The notes: generated by a model not told the origin, from the sequence alone. Positions 21,431 to 30,482 are shown, numbered from the stretch's first letter. The stretch is 64,000 bases of DNA from Roseococcus thiosulfatophilus (GCF_017311575.1 NZ_JAFFQY010000008.1:36646-100645); one strand, 5' to 3'. A program made the numbers and translations.

Positions 21431-23851
21431 ATGGCCATGCCACACAGCGACCGGTTCTTCGTGTCACGGGGGTGGCGCGTCGTGCACCTGTTGCTGTTGC
21501 TGCTGGTGGGGCTGCTGGGCCTGGCCCAGGCGGGGCTGGGCGGCTGGCTGGTCGCGGTCGGCGGCACGCCCCTGCATCTCTCCTGTGGGCTGCTGCTGGT
21601 GGGCGCCGCCGTGGTGGGATGGCTGCGGCCGGGCCGCTTCGAGGCCTTGGCCATGCTGCTGGCCTTCGGCGTGGCACTCGCCTGGGCACTGGTCGAGATC
21701 GCGGGCAAGGGCTGGATGCCGGCCTGGGGCTTCGACCTGGCGGGCCGCGTGGGCATCGTCTTCGCCCTGCTGGCCCTGGCCTTCGCCGCCTCCATCCTGG
21801 CGCGCATCCCGCGCTCGGGCCTGGCCGTGGGCGGGGCGGCAGGCGTGGGCATCCTGGCCAGCGCGGGCCTCGTCGCCTTCTTCTGGGAACGGCCAATGGA
21901 GCCCGCCACCGGCGCGGCATTGGCCTCGCAAACGGTCCCGGCCGGCGGCAACGACGCATCCGAATGGCGTGCCCATGCGGGTTCGCATCTGGGCCAGGGT
22001 TACTCCCCCGCCGCGCAGGTGACGCCCGCCAACGTCTCGCGCCTGCGCGAGGTCTGGCGCCACCGCACGCGCGACCTGCCGCCCAATGACCGCGTCTACT
22101 ACTCCTCGCAGAACACCCCGCTGAAGGTCGGCGACGGCCTCTATGTGTGCAGCGCCAGCGGGCAGGTCTTCGCCCTCGACCCCGCCACGGGGGAGGAGCG
22201 GTGGCACTTCGACCCGCGGACCTCGCCCGCCGTCATGGAAAGCCTGTTCAGCGTGGCCTGCCGCGCGGTGGGCCATCACGGGACGCCGGGTGCGGAGGCC
22301 TGTGGCGAGCGCATCTTCTCCACCACCGCCGATGGCCGCATGTTCGCCCTCGATGCGCGCACCGGCACACCCTGTGCCGATTTCGGCCAGAACGGCGTCG
22401 TGGACCTGACGGCGGGCATGGGCATCCGGGAGCCGGGCTTCGCCTCCAACACCTCCGGCCCCGCCGTGGTGGGCGATGTCATCATCATCGGCCAGCAGGT
22501 CAGCGACAACCAGCGCCGCGACGCGCCCTCCGGCGTGGTGCGCGCCTATGACGCACGCAGCGGCGCGCTGCTCTGGGCCTGGGACGCGCACCGGCCGGAC
22601 GCGCAGGCGCCGCTGGCGCCCGGTGAAATCTTCCCCCGCGGCACGCCCAATGTCTGGACGCTGATCACGGCCGATGAACAGCTGGGCCTGGTCTTCCTCG
22701 GCACCGGCAATTCCGGCGCCGACCATTGGGGCGGCAACCGCACCGCCGAGGAGGACCGCTTCACCTCCGCCGTCGTCGCCGTGGAACTGGCCACCGGCGC
22801 GACGCGCTGGTCCTTCGCCACCGTGGACCATGACCTCTGGGACTATGACATCGGCGCCCAGCCCGTGGTGATGGACCTCGAGATCGAGGGTGCCATGCGC
22901 CGCGTGGTGGTGCAGGGCACCAAGACCGGCTCGCTCTTCGTCTTCGACGCCGCGACCGGGGAGGCGCTGCGGCCCATCGAGCGCCGCCCCTCCCCCCAAG
23001 GCCCGCTGCTGACCGGTGAGCGCATCTCGCCCGACCAGCCGCATTCGGTGTTCTACCCCAACTTCGCCGGCCACCCCGGCCCGGTGCCGGAAGTGATCGA
23101 CGCGCGCCACACCTTCGGCGTGACACCGCTCGATGCCGCCTGGTGCCGCATCCAGTTCCACCAGATGCGCTATGAGGGGATCTTCACGCCGCCCACCGCC
23201 GAGGGGCGCGGCATGCTGCTCTTCCCCGGCACCATCGGCGGCATCAACTGGGGCGGGCTGGGCGTGGACCAGGGCCGGGGCATCGTCATCACCAACCACA
23301 GCCGCCTGCCCAACCAGGTGCTGATGATCCCGCAGGCCCAGGTGACGGACCTGCCCGTGGGCGATGGCGGCGCGCGGCCGGACCAGGAGACGGCGCCCCA
23401 GGCCGGCACCCCCTATGGCGTGCGCCGGCCCATGTGGCTCTCGCCGCTCGATGTGCCCTGCATCGCGCCGCCCTGGGGCTACCTGGCGGCGACGGACATG
23501 GAAAGCGGGCGCCTGCTGTGGTCGCAGCCGCTGGGCACGGGCTTCGACACCGGCCCGCTGCTGATGCCCACCTTCCTGCGCATCCCGACCGGCACGCCCA
23601 ATATCGGCGGGCCACTGGTGACGGCCACGGGCCTCACCTTCATCGCCGCCGCGCAGGATGACTGGCTGCGCGCCTTCGAGACCGAGACGGGCCGCCTGCT
23701 GTGGTCCGGCCGCCTGCCCGCGGGCGGCCAGGCCAGCCCCATGACCTACATGCATCAGGGGCGGCAATACGTGGCCATCGGCGCGGCGGGCCACCAGCGG
23801 CTGGAAACCCGCACGGGCGACTATCTGGTGGTCTTTGCCCTGGAGGAGTGA
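21431..23851 (+). CDS. gcd: Membrane-bound PQQ-dependent glucose dehydrogenase family
   Basis: An 806-residue quinoprotein. The first about 145 residues form five transmembrane helices, the ubiquinone-reducing anchor of membrane glucose dehydrogenases. A periplasmic PQQ beta-propeller begins at about 170 (WRAHAGSHLGQGYSPAAQ) with tryptophan-docking repeats. The PQQ signature region reads TVDHDLWDYDIGAQP. Length and layout match Gcd, which oxidises aldoses to aldonolactones in the periplasm and feeds the quinone pool. Related membrane dehydrogenases for quinate/shikimate or polyols share this layout, so the sugar is not certain. ATG at 21431 follows a GGAGGGA ribosome-binding site. PQQ synthesis genes are not in the window. 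Confidence 0.85.
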   Translation: MAMPHSDRFFVSRGWRVVHLLLLLLVGLLGLAQAGLGGWLVAVGGTPLHLSCGLLLVGAAVVGWLRPGRFEALAMLLAFGVALAWALVEIAGKGWMPAWGFDLAGRVGIVFALLALAFAASILARIPRSGLAVGGAAGVGILASAGLVAFFWERPMEPATGAALASQTVPAGGNDASEWRAHAGSHLGQGYSPAAQVTPANVSRLREVWRHRTRDLPPNDRVYYSSQNTPLKVGDGLYVCSASGQVFALDPATGEERWHFDPRTSPAVMESLFSVACRAVGHHGTPGAEACGERIFSTTADGRMFALDARTGTPCADFGQNGVVDLTAGMGIREPGFASNTSGPAVVGDVIIIGQQVSDNQRRDAPSGVVRAYDARSGALLWAWDAHRPDAQAPLAPGEIFPRGTPNVWTLITADEQLGLVFLGTGNSGADHWGGNRTAEEDRFTSAVVAVELATGATRWSFATVDHDLWDYDIGAQPVVMDLEIEGAMRRVVVQGTKTGSLFVFDAATGEALRPIERRPSPQGPLLTGERISPDQPHSVFYPNFAGHPGPVPEVIDARHTFGVTPLDAAWCRIQFHQMRYEGIFTPPTAEGRGMLLFPGTIGGINWGGLGVDQGRGIVITNHSRLPNQVLMIPQAQVTDLPVGDGGARPDQETAPQAGTPYGVRRPMWLSPLDVPCIAPPWGYLAATDMESGRLLWSQPLGTGFDTGPLLMPTFLRIPTGTPNIGGPLVTATGLTFIAAAQDDWLRAFETETGRLLWSGRLPAGGQASPMTYMHQGRQYVAIGAAGHQRLETRTGDYLVVFALEE

Positions 23852-23861
23852 TGCGAAAGGC

Positions 23862-23931
23862 TCGCCCGCACCATGCGGGCGAACCCCATCCTCGCGTGCC
23901 GGCGATAAAGGGCGGATCGGCCCCGATCCGC
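23862..23931. terminator. Two tandem hairpins in a convergent gap
   Basis: Between the convergent dehydrogenase and egtD genes lie two perfect hairpins. One is TCGCCCGCA-CCA-TGCGGGCGA at 23862-23882 (9-bp stem). The other is GCGGATCGG-CC-CCGATCCGC at 23912-23931 (9-bp stem). Both could stop transcription from either side, and neither has a clear T-tract. Confidence 0.6.
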
Positions 23932-23951
23932 GCCAGTGAAAGGAGGGGGCC

Positions 23952-24926
23952 TCAGCCCCCCTGCTTCAGCAGCCAGACGGAGAACAGCCCATCCGCATCG
24001 CCCCAATGCCGCTCCGCGCTCCAGCCGGCTTCGGCGCAGAGGGCGGTGAAGCGTTCGGGGCGGTATTTGTGGCTGTTCTCGGTGTGGATGGTCTCGCCGG
24101 CGGCGAAGCGCAGCCGCCGCCCCGCCATCCGCACCAGCTGCGGCCGGAGCGAGACGAGGTGCATCTCGATCCGCTCCTTCTCCGCGTTCCAGCGCGCCTC
24201 GTGCCGGAAGGCTTTGAGGTCGAACTCCGCCCCCAGCTCCCGGTTCAGCCGCGCCAGAAGGTTCATGTTGAAGGCGGCCGTGACGCCCGCCGCGTCGTCA
24301 TAGGCGGCTTCCAGCACGGCTTGGTCCTTCACCCGGTCGGCGCCGATCAGCAGCCTGGAACCTGGGCCCAGGATGCGCCCCGCCATCCGCAGAAAATCCC
24401 GCGCCGCCTCGGGCGTGAAATTGCCGATGGTGGAGCCCGGGAAGAAGCCCAGCAGCGGCGTGCCGCGCGGCAGGCGCGGCAAGGGGAAGGGCCGGGTGAA
24501 ATCCGCGACGACGGGCAGCACCGTCAGGCCCGGATGCGCGGCCGCCACGCGCGCCGCGCCTTCCTCCAGCCATTCGGGCGCGATGTCCACGGGCACATAG
24601 GCGGCGGGGCGGTCCATCGCGTCCAGCAATAGCCCCACCTTCTCCGCGCTGCCCGAGCCGAACTCGACCACCGCGGCGCCGGGCCCCGCGAGCGCGGCCG
24701 CCTCCGACGCGCAGCCGCGCAGGATCGCGGTCTCGGTGCGCGTGGGGTAGTATTCGGGCAGGCGGATGATCTCCTCGAAGAGCCGCGCGCCCTCGGCGTC
24801 ATAGAGCCATTTGCAGGGCAGCGTCTTGCGCTCGGCGGTCAGGCCCGCCACGGCATCGGCCAGCAGGGCGGCGCGTTGCGCGCGGGCCTCGGCCTCCGGG
24901 TCGTACCGGTTCTCGGCGCGGCTCAT
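23952..24926 (-). CDS. egtD: L-histidine N-alpha-methyltransferase EgtD
   Basis: A 324-residue SAM-dependent methyltransferase that trimethylates histidine to hercynine, the first step of ergothioneine synthesis. Family marks: YDAEGARLFEEIIRLPEYY and TRTETAIL near the N-terminus, SAM-binding VVEFGSGSAEK, GFFPGSTIGNF, FNMNLLARLNRELGAEFD and the C-terminal IHTENSHKY. Its ATG at 24926 overlaps the egtB stop by 4 bp, so egtB-egtD is a two-gene unit. No egtA, egtC or egtE is visible here. Confidence 0.95.
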   Translation of the reverse strand: MSRAENRYDPEAEARAQRAALLADAVAGLTAERKTLPCKWLYDAEGARLFEEIIRLPEYYPTRTETAILRGCASEAAALAGPGAAVVEFGSGSAEKVGLLLDAMDRPAAYVPVDIAPEWLEEGAARVAAAHPGLTVLPVVADFTRPFPLPRLPRGTPLLGFFPGSTIGNFTPEAARDFLRMAGRILGPGSRLLIGADRVKDQAVLEAAYDDAAGVTAAFNMNLLARLNRELGAEFDLKAFRHEARWNAEKERIEMHLVSLRPQLVRMAGRRLRFAAGETIHTENSHKYRPERFTALCAEAGWSAERHWGDADGLFSVWLLKQGG

Positions 24927-26122
24927 GGCACGTCCTTCGCGAGGCGCAGCCCCGTGAACTGCCATCGCGCCCCGGGCGGGAAGAAGTTGCGGTAAGTGGG
25001 CCGCGAATGGCCGGGCGGGGTGGCGCGGGAGCCGCCGCGCAGCACCATCTGGCCGATCATGAACTTGCCATTGTATTCGCCGACGGCGCCGGCCCAGGGG
25101 CGAAAGCCGGGATAGGGGCGATAGGCGCTGCCGGTCCATTGCCAGACATGGCCCTCGGCCGCGAGGAAGCCCGGAAGGGCGCTGGACGCCTCCCATTCCT
25201 GCTCAGTCGGCAGGCGGCAGCCGGCCCAGCGGGCATAGGCGTCCGCCTCATACCAGCTGATGTGACGGACGGGCGCGTCGGGATGGAGCGCGCCAAGCCC
25301 CGCCGGCGTGAAGCCCAGCCAGGTGCCATCGCGCTGCAGCCAGTGTTCCGGCGCCTGCCAGCCCTGGGCCTCGCATTCGGCCCAGCCCTCGGACATCCAG
25401 AGCGAGGCGGTGCGATAGCCGCCATCCTCCACGAACTCCAGCCATTCGGCATTGGAGACGGGCCGGTCCGCGATGGCGAAGGGCTCGAGAAAGACGCGGT
25501 GGCGCGGCCCTTCATTGTCGAACGCGAAGCCCTCGCCGTCATGGCCCACGGCCACCACGCCCGAGGGCCCATCCAGCCAGCGCAGCATGGCGGGCGGCGG
25601 CGTCGCCTCGCGCCAGGCGGGGTCCATGGCGGGGTGCAGCGGGTTCTGCGCCAGCAGGTGCAGCGCATCGGTCAGCAGCAATTCCTGATGCTGTTCCTCA
25701 TGCCGCAGGCCGAGCTCCACCAGCGTCGCCACCTCCGGCGAGAGCGGCCCGGCCAGCAGCCCCGTCATCGCCTGGTCGACATGGGCGCGATAGGCGGTGA
25801 CGCGCGCGGTGGCCGGGCGCGTCAGCATGCCCCGGCGCGGCCGCGCATGGCGCGGGCCTGCGGCCAGGTAGTAGGAATTGAACAGGAAGGCGAAATCCGG
25901 GTCGAAGCCCTGATAACCCTCCACATGCGGCTTCAGCACGAAGGTCTCGAAGAACCAGGTGGTGTGCGCGCGGTGCCACTTCGCCGGCGAGGCGTCAGGC
26001 ATGGATTGCACGCATTGGTCCTCGGGCGAGAGGGGTTCCGCCAGGCGCTCCGTGGCCGCCCGCAGGGAAGCGTATCGGTCGGCCAAGGAGGCTTCCGCCT
26101 CCAGCCTGGCGTGCTGGTCCAT
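24923..26122 (-). CDS. egtB: Ergothioneine sulfoxide synthase EgtB
   Basis: A 399-residue non-haem iron enzyme joining hercynine to a thiol with oxygen. The N-terminal DinB-like domain carries the candidate iron ligands: a histidine of KWHRAHTTWFFE (His50/His53) and HEEQHQEL (His141, His145). The C-terminal formylglycine-generating-enzyme-like fold includes EFVEDGGYRT, RHISWYEADAYARWAGCRLP, VWQWTGSAY and LRGGSRATP. The ATG at 26122 is chosen because it follows a GGAGGGGAGAG ribosome-binding site and gives the family length. In-frame starts at 26143 and 26266 add a Pro-rich, unlikely extension. It is the first gene of the egtBD unit. Confidence 0.94.
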   Translation of the reverse strand: MDQHARLEAEASLADRYASLRAATERLAEPLSPEDQCVQSMPDASPAKWHRAHTTWFFETFVLKPHVEGYQGFDPDFAFLFNSYYLAAGPRHARPRRGMLTRPATARVTAYRAHVDQAMTGLLAGPLSPEVATLVELGLRHEEQHQELLLTDALHLLAQNPLHPAMDPAWREATPPPAMLRWLDGPSGVVAVGHDGEGFAFDNEGPRHRVFLEPFAIADRPVSNAEWLEFVEDGGYRTASLWMSEGWAECEAQGWQAPEHWLQRDGTWLGFTPAGLGALHPDAPVRHISWYEADAYARWAGCRLPTEQEWEASSALPGFLAAEGHVWQWTGSAYRPYPGFRPWAGAVGEYNGKFMIGQMVLRGGSRATPPGHSRPTYRNFFPPGARWQFTGLRLAKDVP

Positions 26123-26225
26123 CTCTCTCTCCCCTCCGCGCATGGCCGCCGGCCCGGAGCGCGGAGGGTCCGGCCCGGCCGATGGCTTGAGGGGGTGAAC
26201 GCGCGGCGGGGCCTGAGGTTGCGCG

Positions 26226-28112
26226 TCAGTCCGCCTGGAATCCCGCGGCGGTGTGGGAACCGTCACAGAAGGGCTTGTTGCGCGACTGCCCGCAGCGGCA
26301 GAACAGCGCCGCCTCCGCCTTCAGCAGCGTGCGCCCCGTGCCGCTCAGGATTTCCATGGGCCCCGCGAGCGACAAGGGCCCGTCGCGCTGCGGCGCCACC
26401 GCCAGCACACCGCCGCGCACGGCCAGGGCGGGGCTGTCGATTGTCTCCGGCTCGCCCGTCGCGTGGAAGCCCGCGTCATGGTGGGACCCGTCGCAATACG
26501 GCTTGTTGCGCGAGGCGCCGCAGCGGCAGAGCGTGGCGCGAAACCCGATCGCCTCGCCGCGCAGCCAGATGTCGGCACGAATGGCCAGCGGCCCGTCCTC
26601 GCGCAGCTGCACCAGGTTCACGGGCGGCGGCGCCTCCCCTGGCCCGCCATCATGGCGGCGATAGCGGATGGCGCCGGAGGGACAGGCCTGCGCGACCGCC
26701 ACCAGGCCCTCGGTGCTGGTGGCCTCGTCGGGCGCGATCCAGGCGCCGACCACATTGGCCTTGAACACGCCGGGCTGCTGCAGCACGCAGAAGCGCGCAT
26801 GGATGCAGCGCTTCGCCTCGAACAGGATGGTGATGTCGCGGCCCTGGGCGGTCTCGATCTCCGGCACCTCCGCGGCGGGGGCCTCGCCCGCGAGGCGCCG
26901 CGCGATGCCGGCCAGCACCTCGCCCGCCGCGAAGTTGGGCAGCAGAAGGGCGGTGCGCGCCGCAACCTCGCGGAAGCGTTCCGCCAGCAGCGCCTGGGCG
27001 GAGGCCCCCGGCGGCAGCGGCGCCACGTCGCGCAGCATGGCGAAGCTCATCCCCGCGCGCCGCGCATCGCCGCCCGCGCAGGCGGGCAGGGTGGTGAGGT
27101 GCTCGGCCACCGGCACCAAGGCACGCATCGCGTCCACGGAGGCATCGAGGCAGGCGCGCTTGCGCGCGGCGTCCGTCTCGGCGAAGCCCTGCACCAGGGC
27201 GCGCAGCATGGCGGCGTAGATGGCGTTGGCCGCGTCCATCACCGGCGCGGTGGCGGGATGGTCAATGTAGGTCTTGCCCGCGGGGTCGGGCGGGCGGCGC
27301 ATGACCGGGTTGGCGACCACCGCGCGCGCCGGCGCGAAGCCCGGCTCGGCCCCGAGGCGGGCCGCATAGGCGTCCCGCACCGCGAGGAAGCGGCGGTAGT
27401 GCGACGCCTCCACATCCGTGGGCGAGCCCTCGCCCTGCTCCACGATGGTGTCGAGCCCGGCCAGCGCGCTGGCGAGCCCCGTCACCGCCCGCAGCCCCGG
27501 CAGCGCCGCCAGCTCCGGCCCCACCTGCAGCGCGGGGTCGCCGGGAAAGAGCGTGGCCTCGCCCAGCTGCGCCGCGAGCCGCTCCAGCCCCGCGCGGATG
27601 CTGCGGTAGAGGTGGCCCACCGTCAGGTAGTCCTGCGCGCTGGGCATCAGCCGCTCGCCAGGGGTTTCGCGCCGATACCCCGGGCTGGGGGCGGCGAAGC
27701 CCGCGCCATCCTCCAGCGCCACGCCCTCGGGCCGTTCGAGGTAGATGAAGTGGTCCAGGGTCGCGCGGTCGAAGGGGGTGAGGTTCACCACCACGCCGGA
27801 AGGGTGATAGCCCGGCGCCACCGGGAAATTGGGCCGCCCGAAGCGCGGCGCGCCGCCGATGGCCGATGTCAGGTTCGCCACCAGCGCGAGATGCGTCATC
27901 TCGTCCACCGCCACGGCCAGGATGGCGCGGCGCCAGCCGGCCACCAGCGCGGCATCGGCGGGCGAGAGGCCATCCGCCTCGGTTTTCAGGCTGAAGGCGG
28001 CGTAGAGGTAGCAGCACATCAGGTTGTGCTCGATCTCCGCGGCCTCGGCGAGGAGGTAGAGCAGCTCCTCGCGCGAGGTGACGCGGATGGCGGGTTCGGG
28101 CGGCGCGTTCAT
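26226..28112 (-). CDS. Ferritin-like / Fer4_19 / double CDGSH fusion protein
   Basis: A 628-residue cytoplasmic multidomain protein. Residues about 10-240 form a ferritin-like helical domain of the VioB-associated type, with acid/His pairs in EIEHNLMCCYLY (Glu28, His29) and VDEMTHL (Glu71, His74). After a helical middle region, about 423-490 is a divergent single 4Fe-4S-type domain (CIHARFC and ACPSGAIRY). Two CDGSH iron-sulfur motifs follow: CRCGASRNKPYCDGSH near 527 and CRCGQSRNKPFCDGSH near 604, each with the three-Cys one-His ligand set. It may bind a di-metal centre plus three Fe-S clusters. It lies 103 bp upstream of egtB on the same strand. Substrate and partner are unknown. Confidence 0.85.
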   Translation of the reverse strand: MNAPPEPAIRVTSREELLYLLAEAAEIEHNLMCCYLYAAFSLKTEADGLSPADAALVAGWRRAILAVAVDEMTHLALVANLTSAIGGAPRFGRPNFPVAPGYHPSGVVVNLTPFDRATLDHFIYLERPEGVALEDGAGFAAPSPGYRRETPGERLMPSAQDYLTVGHLYRSIRAGLERLAAQLGEATLFPGDPALQVGPELAALPGLRAVTGLASALAGLDTIVEQGEGSPTDVEASHYRRFLAVRDAYAARLGAEPGFAPARAVVANPVMRRPPDPAGKTYIDHPATAPVMDAANAIYAAMLRALVQGFAETDAARKRACLDASVDAMRALVPVAEHLTTLPACAGGDARRAGMSFAMLRDVAPLPPGASAQALLAERFREVAARTALLLPNFAAGEVLAGIARRLAGEAPAAEVPEIETAQGRDITILFEAKRCIHARFCVLQQPGVFKANVVGAWIAPDEATSTEGLVAVAQACPSGAIRYRRHDGGPGEAPPPVNLVQLREDGPLAIRADIWLRGEAIGFRATLCRCGASRNKPYCDGSHHDAGFHATGEPETIDSPALAVRGGVLAVAPQRDGPLSLAGPMEILSGTGRTLLKAEAALFCRCGQSRNKPFCDGSHTAAGFQAD

Positions 28113-28137
28113 GCGGGGCCACCAGCTGCGAGGTTGC

Positions 28138-29058
28138 TCACCGCGCCGCGATCTCGCGCGCCAGCGCGGCCGCGTCCAGCTCGATCAAATTGGGCGGGGG
28201 CGCCACGCGCGGGAAGCCTGGGAAGCGCGCGTCCATCGCCGTGCGGATGCGCCCCGCCGCCTCCGTCGAGAGCGGTGTGGCGGTGGCGAGTTCCGCGCGC
28301 ACCAGGCGCTCCATGGTGCGGAGATAGTCCAGCTGCTCGCGGATCAGCACGCCGGCCGGGGCGGCCGCGCCATGTCCGGGCAGCGCCGTGCCCACGCCCT
28401 CATAACGGGGCAGCGCGGCCTCCAGCTGCGCGATCCATTCGAGGGTGTGGCCATCCAGCAGCCAGGGCGTGGCGCGGTTGCCGGCCAGGTCGGCCGTCAC
28501 CAGCAGGTCATTGGCCTCGGAGAACAGCAGCGTCATGCCGCTCGCCTCGCCGCGGCCCAGCTGGTCCACGCGCCATTCGGCGCCGGCGAGCGTGATACGC
28601 TCATCCGGGCGCAGCACGCGCGTGGCCACCGGCAGGGTGTCGGGCACGCGGCCGGGGAAGAAGCCCTGCATCATGCCGATCAGTTCGCGGCCGCTGCGGG
28701 CCGCATAGTCGCGCGTGACCTCGCTGGCGAGGATGGGCGCGTCAGGGAAGGCGCGGTGCACCACCTCGAGGCCCGTCACATGATCCGCGTGTTCGTGCGA
28801 GAGGAAGATGGCCTCCACCGGCAGCCCGGTGCCGCGCGCATGGGCGACCACCTGCGCGGCCTCCACCGAGGTGCGCTGACAATCCACGATGACGACCGAA
28901 CGCGGGCCGATCAGCAGGAAGGAGTTCACGGACCCCTGGCCCGGTCGGTCGTATTTCGCGACCTCCAGCCCCGCCCCGGGCGTGTAGGCCCCGGCCGGCG
29001 AAAGGGCGAGGACGGAGAGCGCGCCGACGGCGCGGCCGAGCGTGCGGCGGGGGAGCAT
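28138..29058 (-). CDS. Exported metallo-beta-lactamase-fold hydrolase
   Basis: A 306-residue protein with an N-terminal export signal (MLPRRTLGRAVGALSVLAL, RR-containing, possibly Tat). The metallo-beta-lactamase fold has the metal motif LSHEHADHVTG, Asp in LLVTADLAGN and a later His in LPGHGAAAPAG. It resembles the SoxH/quinoprotein-relay or glyoxalase-II-like groups; the substrate is unknown. The ATG at 29058 is used because the codons upstream run through the operator array. It is divergent from the DUF2141 gene and shares its four-palindrome control region. Confidence 0.83.
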   Translation of the reverse strand: MLPRRTLGRAVGALSVLALSPAGAYTPGAGLEVAKYDRPGQGSVNSFLLIGPRSVVIVDCQRTSVEAAQVVAHARGTGLPVEAIFLSHEHADHVTGLEVVHRAFPDAPILASEVTRDYAARSGRELIGMMQGFFPGRVPDTLPVATRVLRPDERITLAGAEWRVDQLGRGEASGMTLLFSEANDLLVTADLAGNRATPWLLDGHTLEWIAQLEAALPRYEGVGTALPGHGAAAPAGVLIREQLDYLRTMERLVRAELATATPLSTEAAGRIRTAMDARFPGFPRVAPPPNLIELDAAALAREIAAR

Positions 29059-29079
29059 GGGGTGACATCCTTGCGTGAC

Positions 29080-29201
29080 GTGGACACTGTCAACTCCGCA
29101 GGTTGTCGGCGCCAACTGAAATGCGGTGCGTCATCAGATTATCACATCGAATTGTGTTGACGCCGTCAACTTCAGTGCGCGATGAGGTTGACGCCGTCAA
29201 C
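29080..29201. promoter_or_regulatory. Four-copy 15-bp palindromic operator array
   Basis: Two perfect copies of GTTGACGCCGTCAAC lie at 29156-29170 and 29187-29201. Two diverged copies lie at 29080-29094 (GTGGACACTGTCAAC) and 29102-29116 (GTTGTCGGCGCCAAC), each with one mismatch between its arms. Start-to-start spacings are 22, 54 and 31 bp, near 2, 5 and 3 helical turns, so they could be bound on one face. A minus-strand promoter, TTGACG (complement of 29164-29169) with TGTGAT (complement of 29141-29146) at 17 bp, overlaps the third site. The TetR-family protein encoded in the plus operon is the likely ligand-responsive repressor. Confidence 0.75.
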
Positions 29202-29216
29202 ACGAAAGGCCCCGCC

Positions 29217-29633
29217 ATGCGCCCCCTGCCCTTCCTTCTGCTCCTCCTCGCGACGCCCGCCGCCTCGGCGGGGCTGGATGTCACGGTCACCGGCGCGCGC
29301 GGCGCCACGGGCGAGGTGGGCTGCGCCCTCTACGCCAGCGAAGCGGGCTTCCCGACCGACGCCGCGCCCGCCACCCAGCTTTGGCAGCCTGCCCGCCCGG
29401 AGGGCGTCACCTGCCGCTTCGAGGGCCTGCGCCCGGGGCGCTACGCCGTGGCCGTCTCGCACGATCTGAACGGCAACCGCCGCACCGACACGAATTTCCT
29501 CGGCATCCCCACCGAGGATTGGGGCGTGTCCAACAATATCCGCCCCACTCTGCGCGCGCCGCGCTTCAGCGAGGCCGCCGTGGAGGTGCCCGAGGGCCCC
29601 GCCACGCGCATCGAGATCAGGCTCGGCCGATGA
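29217..29633 (+). CDS. DUF2141 secreted protein
   Basis: A 138-residue protein with a signal peptide (MRPLPFLLLLLATPAASA). The mature DUF2141 domain is beta-rich, with GEVGCALYASEAGFP, CRFEGLRPGRYAVAVSHDLNGN and NFLGIPTEDWGVSNN, all typical of the family. DUF2141 proteins are periplasmic or outer-membrane associated and of unknown function. It is the first gene of a four-gene set in which each stop overlaps or nearly meets the next start; here ATGA overlaps the SDR gene. Expression is expected to be controlled by the palindromes just upstream. Confidence 0.87.
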   Translation: MRPLPFLLLLLATPAASAGLDVTVTGARGATGEVGCALYASEAGFPTDAAPATQLWQPARPEGVTCRFEGLRPGRYAVAVSHDLNGNRRTDTNFLGIPTEDWGVSNNIRPTLRAPRFSEAAVEVPEGPATRIEIRLGR

Positions 29634-30418
29634 GCAGGCATCTCGATCGCTACGGCCCCTGGGCGCTGGTCACCGGCGCCTCGGACGGCATTGGCCAGGC
29701 CACGGCGCAACGCCTGGCCGCGCTGGGCTTTTCCCTGTTGCTGGTGGCGCGGCGGGCGGACCGGCTGGCCATGCTCGCCGCCGAATTGCGCGCGGCGCAT
29801 GGCGTCACGGTGCAATGCCTGGCGCTGGACCTCGGCACCGAGGAGGGCCTCGCCACGCTGCGCCATGAGAGTGCCGCGCATGACGTGGGCCTGCTGGTGG
29901 CGGCGGCGGGCTTCGGCACCTCCGGCCCCTTCCTGGCCGCGCCGCTGCGCGAGGAGTTGGCCATGCTGGACGTGAACTGCCGCGCGGTGCTGGCGCTCAC
30001 GCATGAATTCGGCAACCGCTTCGCCGCGCGCGGCCATGGCGGCATCGTGCTGTTCAGCTCGCTCGTCGCCTTCCAGGGCGTGCCGCACGCGGCCGCCTAT
30101 GCGGCGACCAAAGCCTTCGTGCAGTCCTTGTCCGAGGGCATCGCGCCCGAACTCCGCGCGCGCGGCGTGGACGTGCTGGCCGTGGCGCCCGGCCCCGTCC
30201 GCAGCGGCTTCGCCGCACGCGCCGGCATGCGGATGGGCGCCACCGACAGCCCCGCCACGGTGGCCGATGGGCTGGTCGCGGCACTCGGCCGCCGCGCGCT
30301 GGTGCGGCCGGGAATGCTCTCCAAGGCGCTGGAATTCGCGCTCACCCCGTTGCCGCGCCGTGGCCGCGTCTGGATGATGGGCCGCGTCATGTCCGGGATG
30401 GCGCGCCATGTGGCTTGA
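29630..30418 (+). CDS. Short-chain dehydrogenase/reductase
   Basis: A 262-residue classical SDR. The cofactor loop is TGASDGIGQATA. The NNAG-equivalent is VAAAGFG, an unusual variant of the structural motif. The catalytic Ser is in VLFSSLVAF and Tyr-Lys in AAYAATKAF. After the core, a hydrophobic C-terminal stretch (ALEFALTPLPRRGRVWMMGRVM) resembles membrane-associated SDRs of the 3-ketoacyl or retinol/steroid reductase type. ARRAD after strand 2 favours NADPH. The substrate is unknown. It lies between DUF2141 and TetR in the palindrome-controlled operon. Confidence 0.87.
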   Translation: MSRHLDRYGPWALVTGASDGIGQATAQRLAALGFSLLLVARRADRLAMLAAELRAAHGVTVQCLALDLGTEEGLATLRHESAAHDVGLLVAAAGFGTSGPFLAAPLREELAMLDVNCRAVLALTHEFGNRFAARGHGGIVLFSSLVAFQGVPHAAAYAATKAFVQSLSEGIAPELRARGVDVLAVAPGPVRSGFAARAGMRMGATDSPATVADGLVAALGRRALVRPGMLSKALEFALTPLPRRGRVWMMGRVMSGMARHVA

Positions 30419-30482
30419 GCCCCGCTTGGTCCCTGGCGCCAATTTGGCTAGTCTCGCCATGACCTTCGCCACAAGGCCCCGC

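Noticed and set aside
26253..28595. 780-codon plus-strand open frame
   Set aside because: Opposite the ferritin/CDGSH fusion gene, with no recognisable motif.
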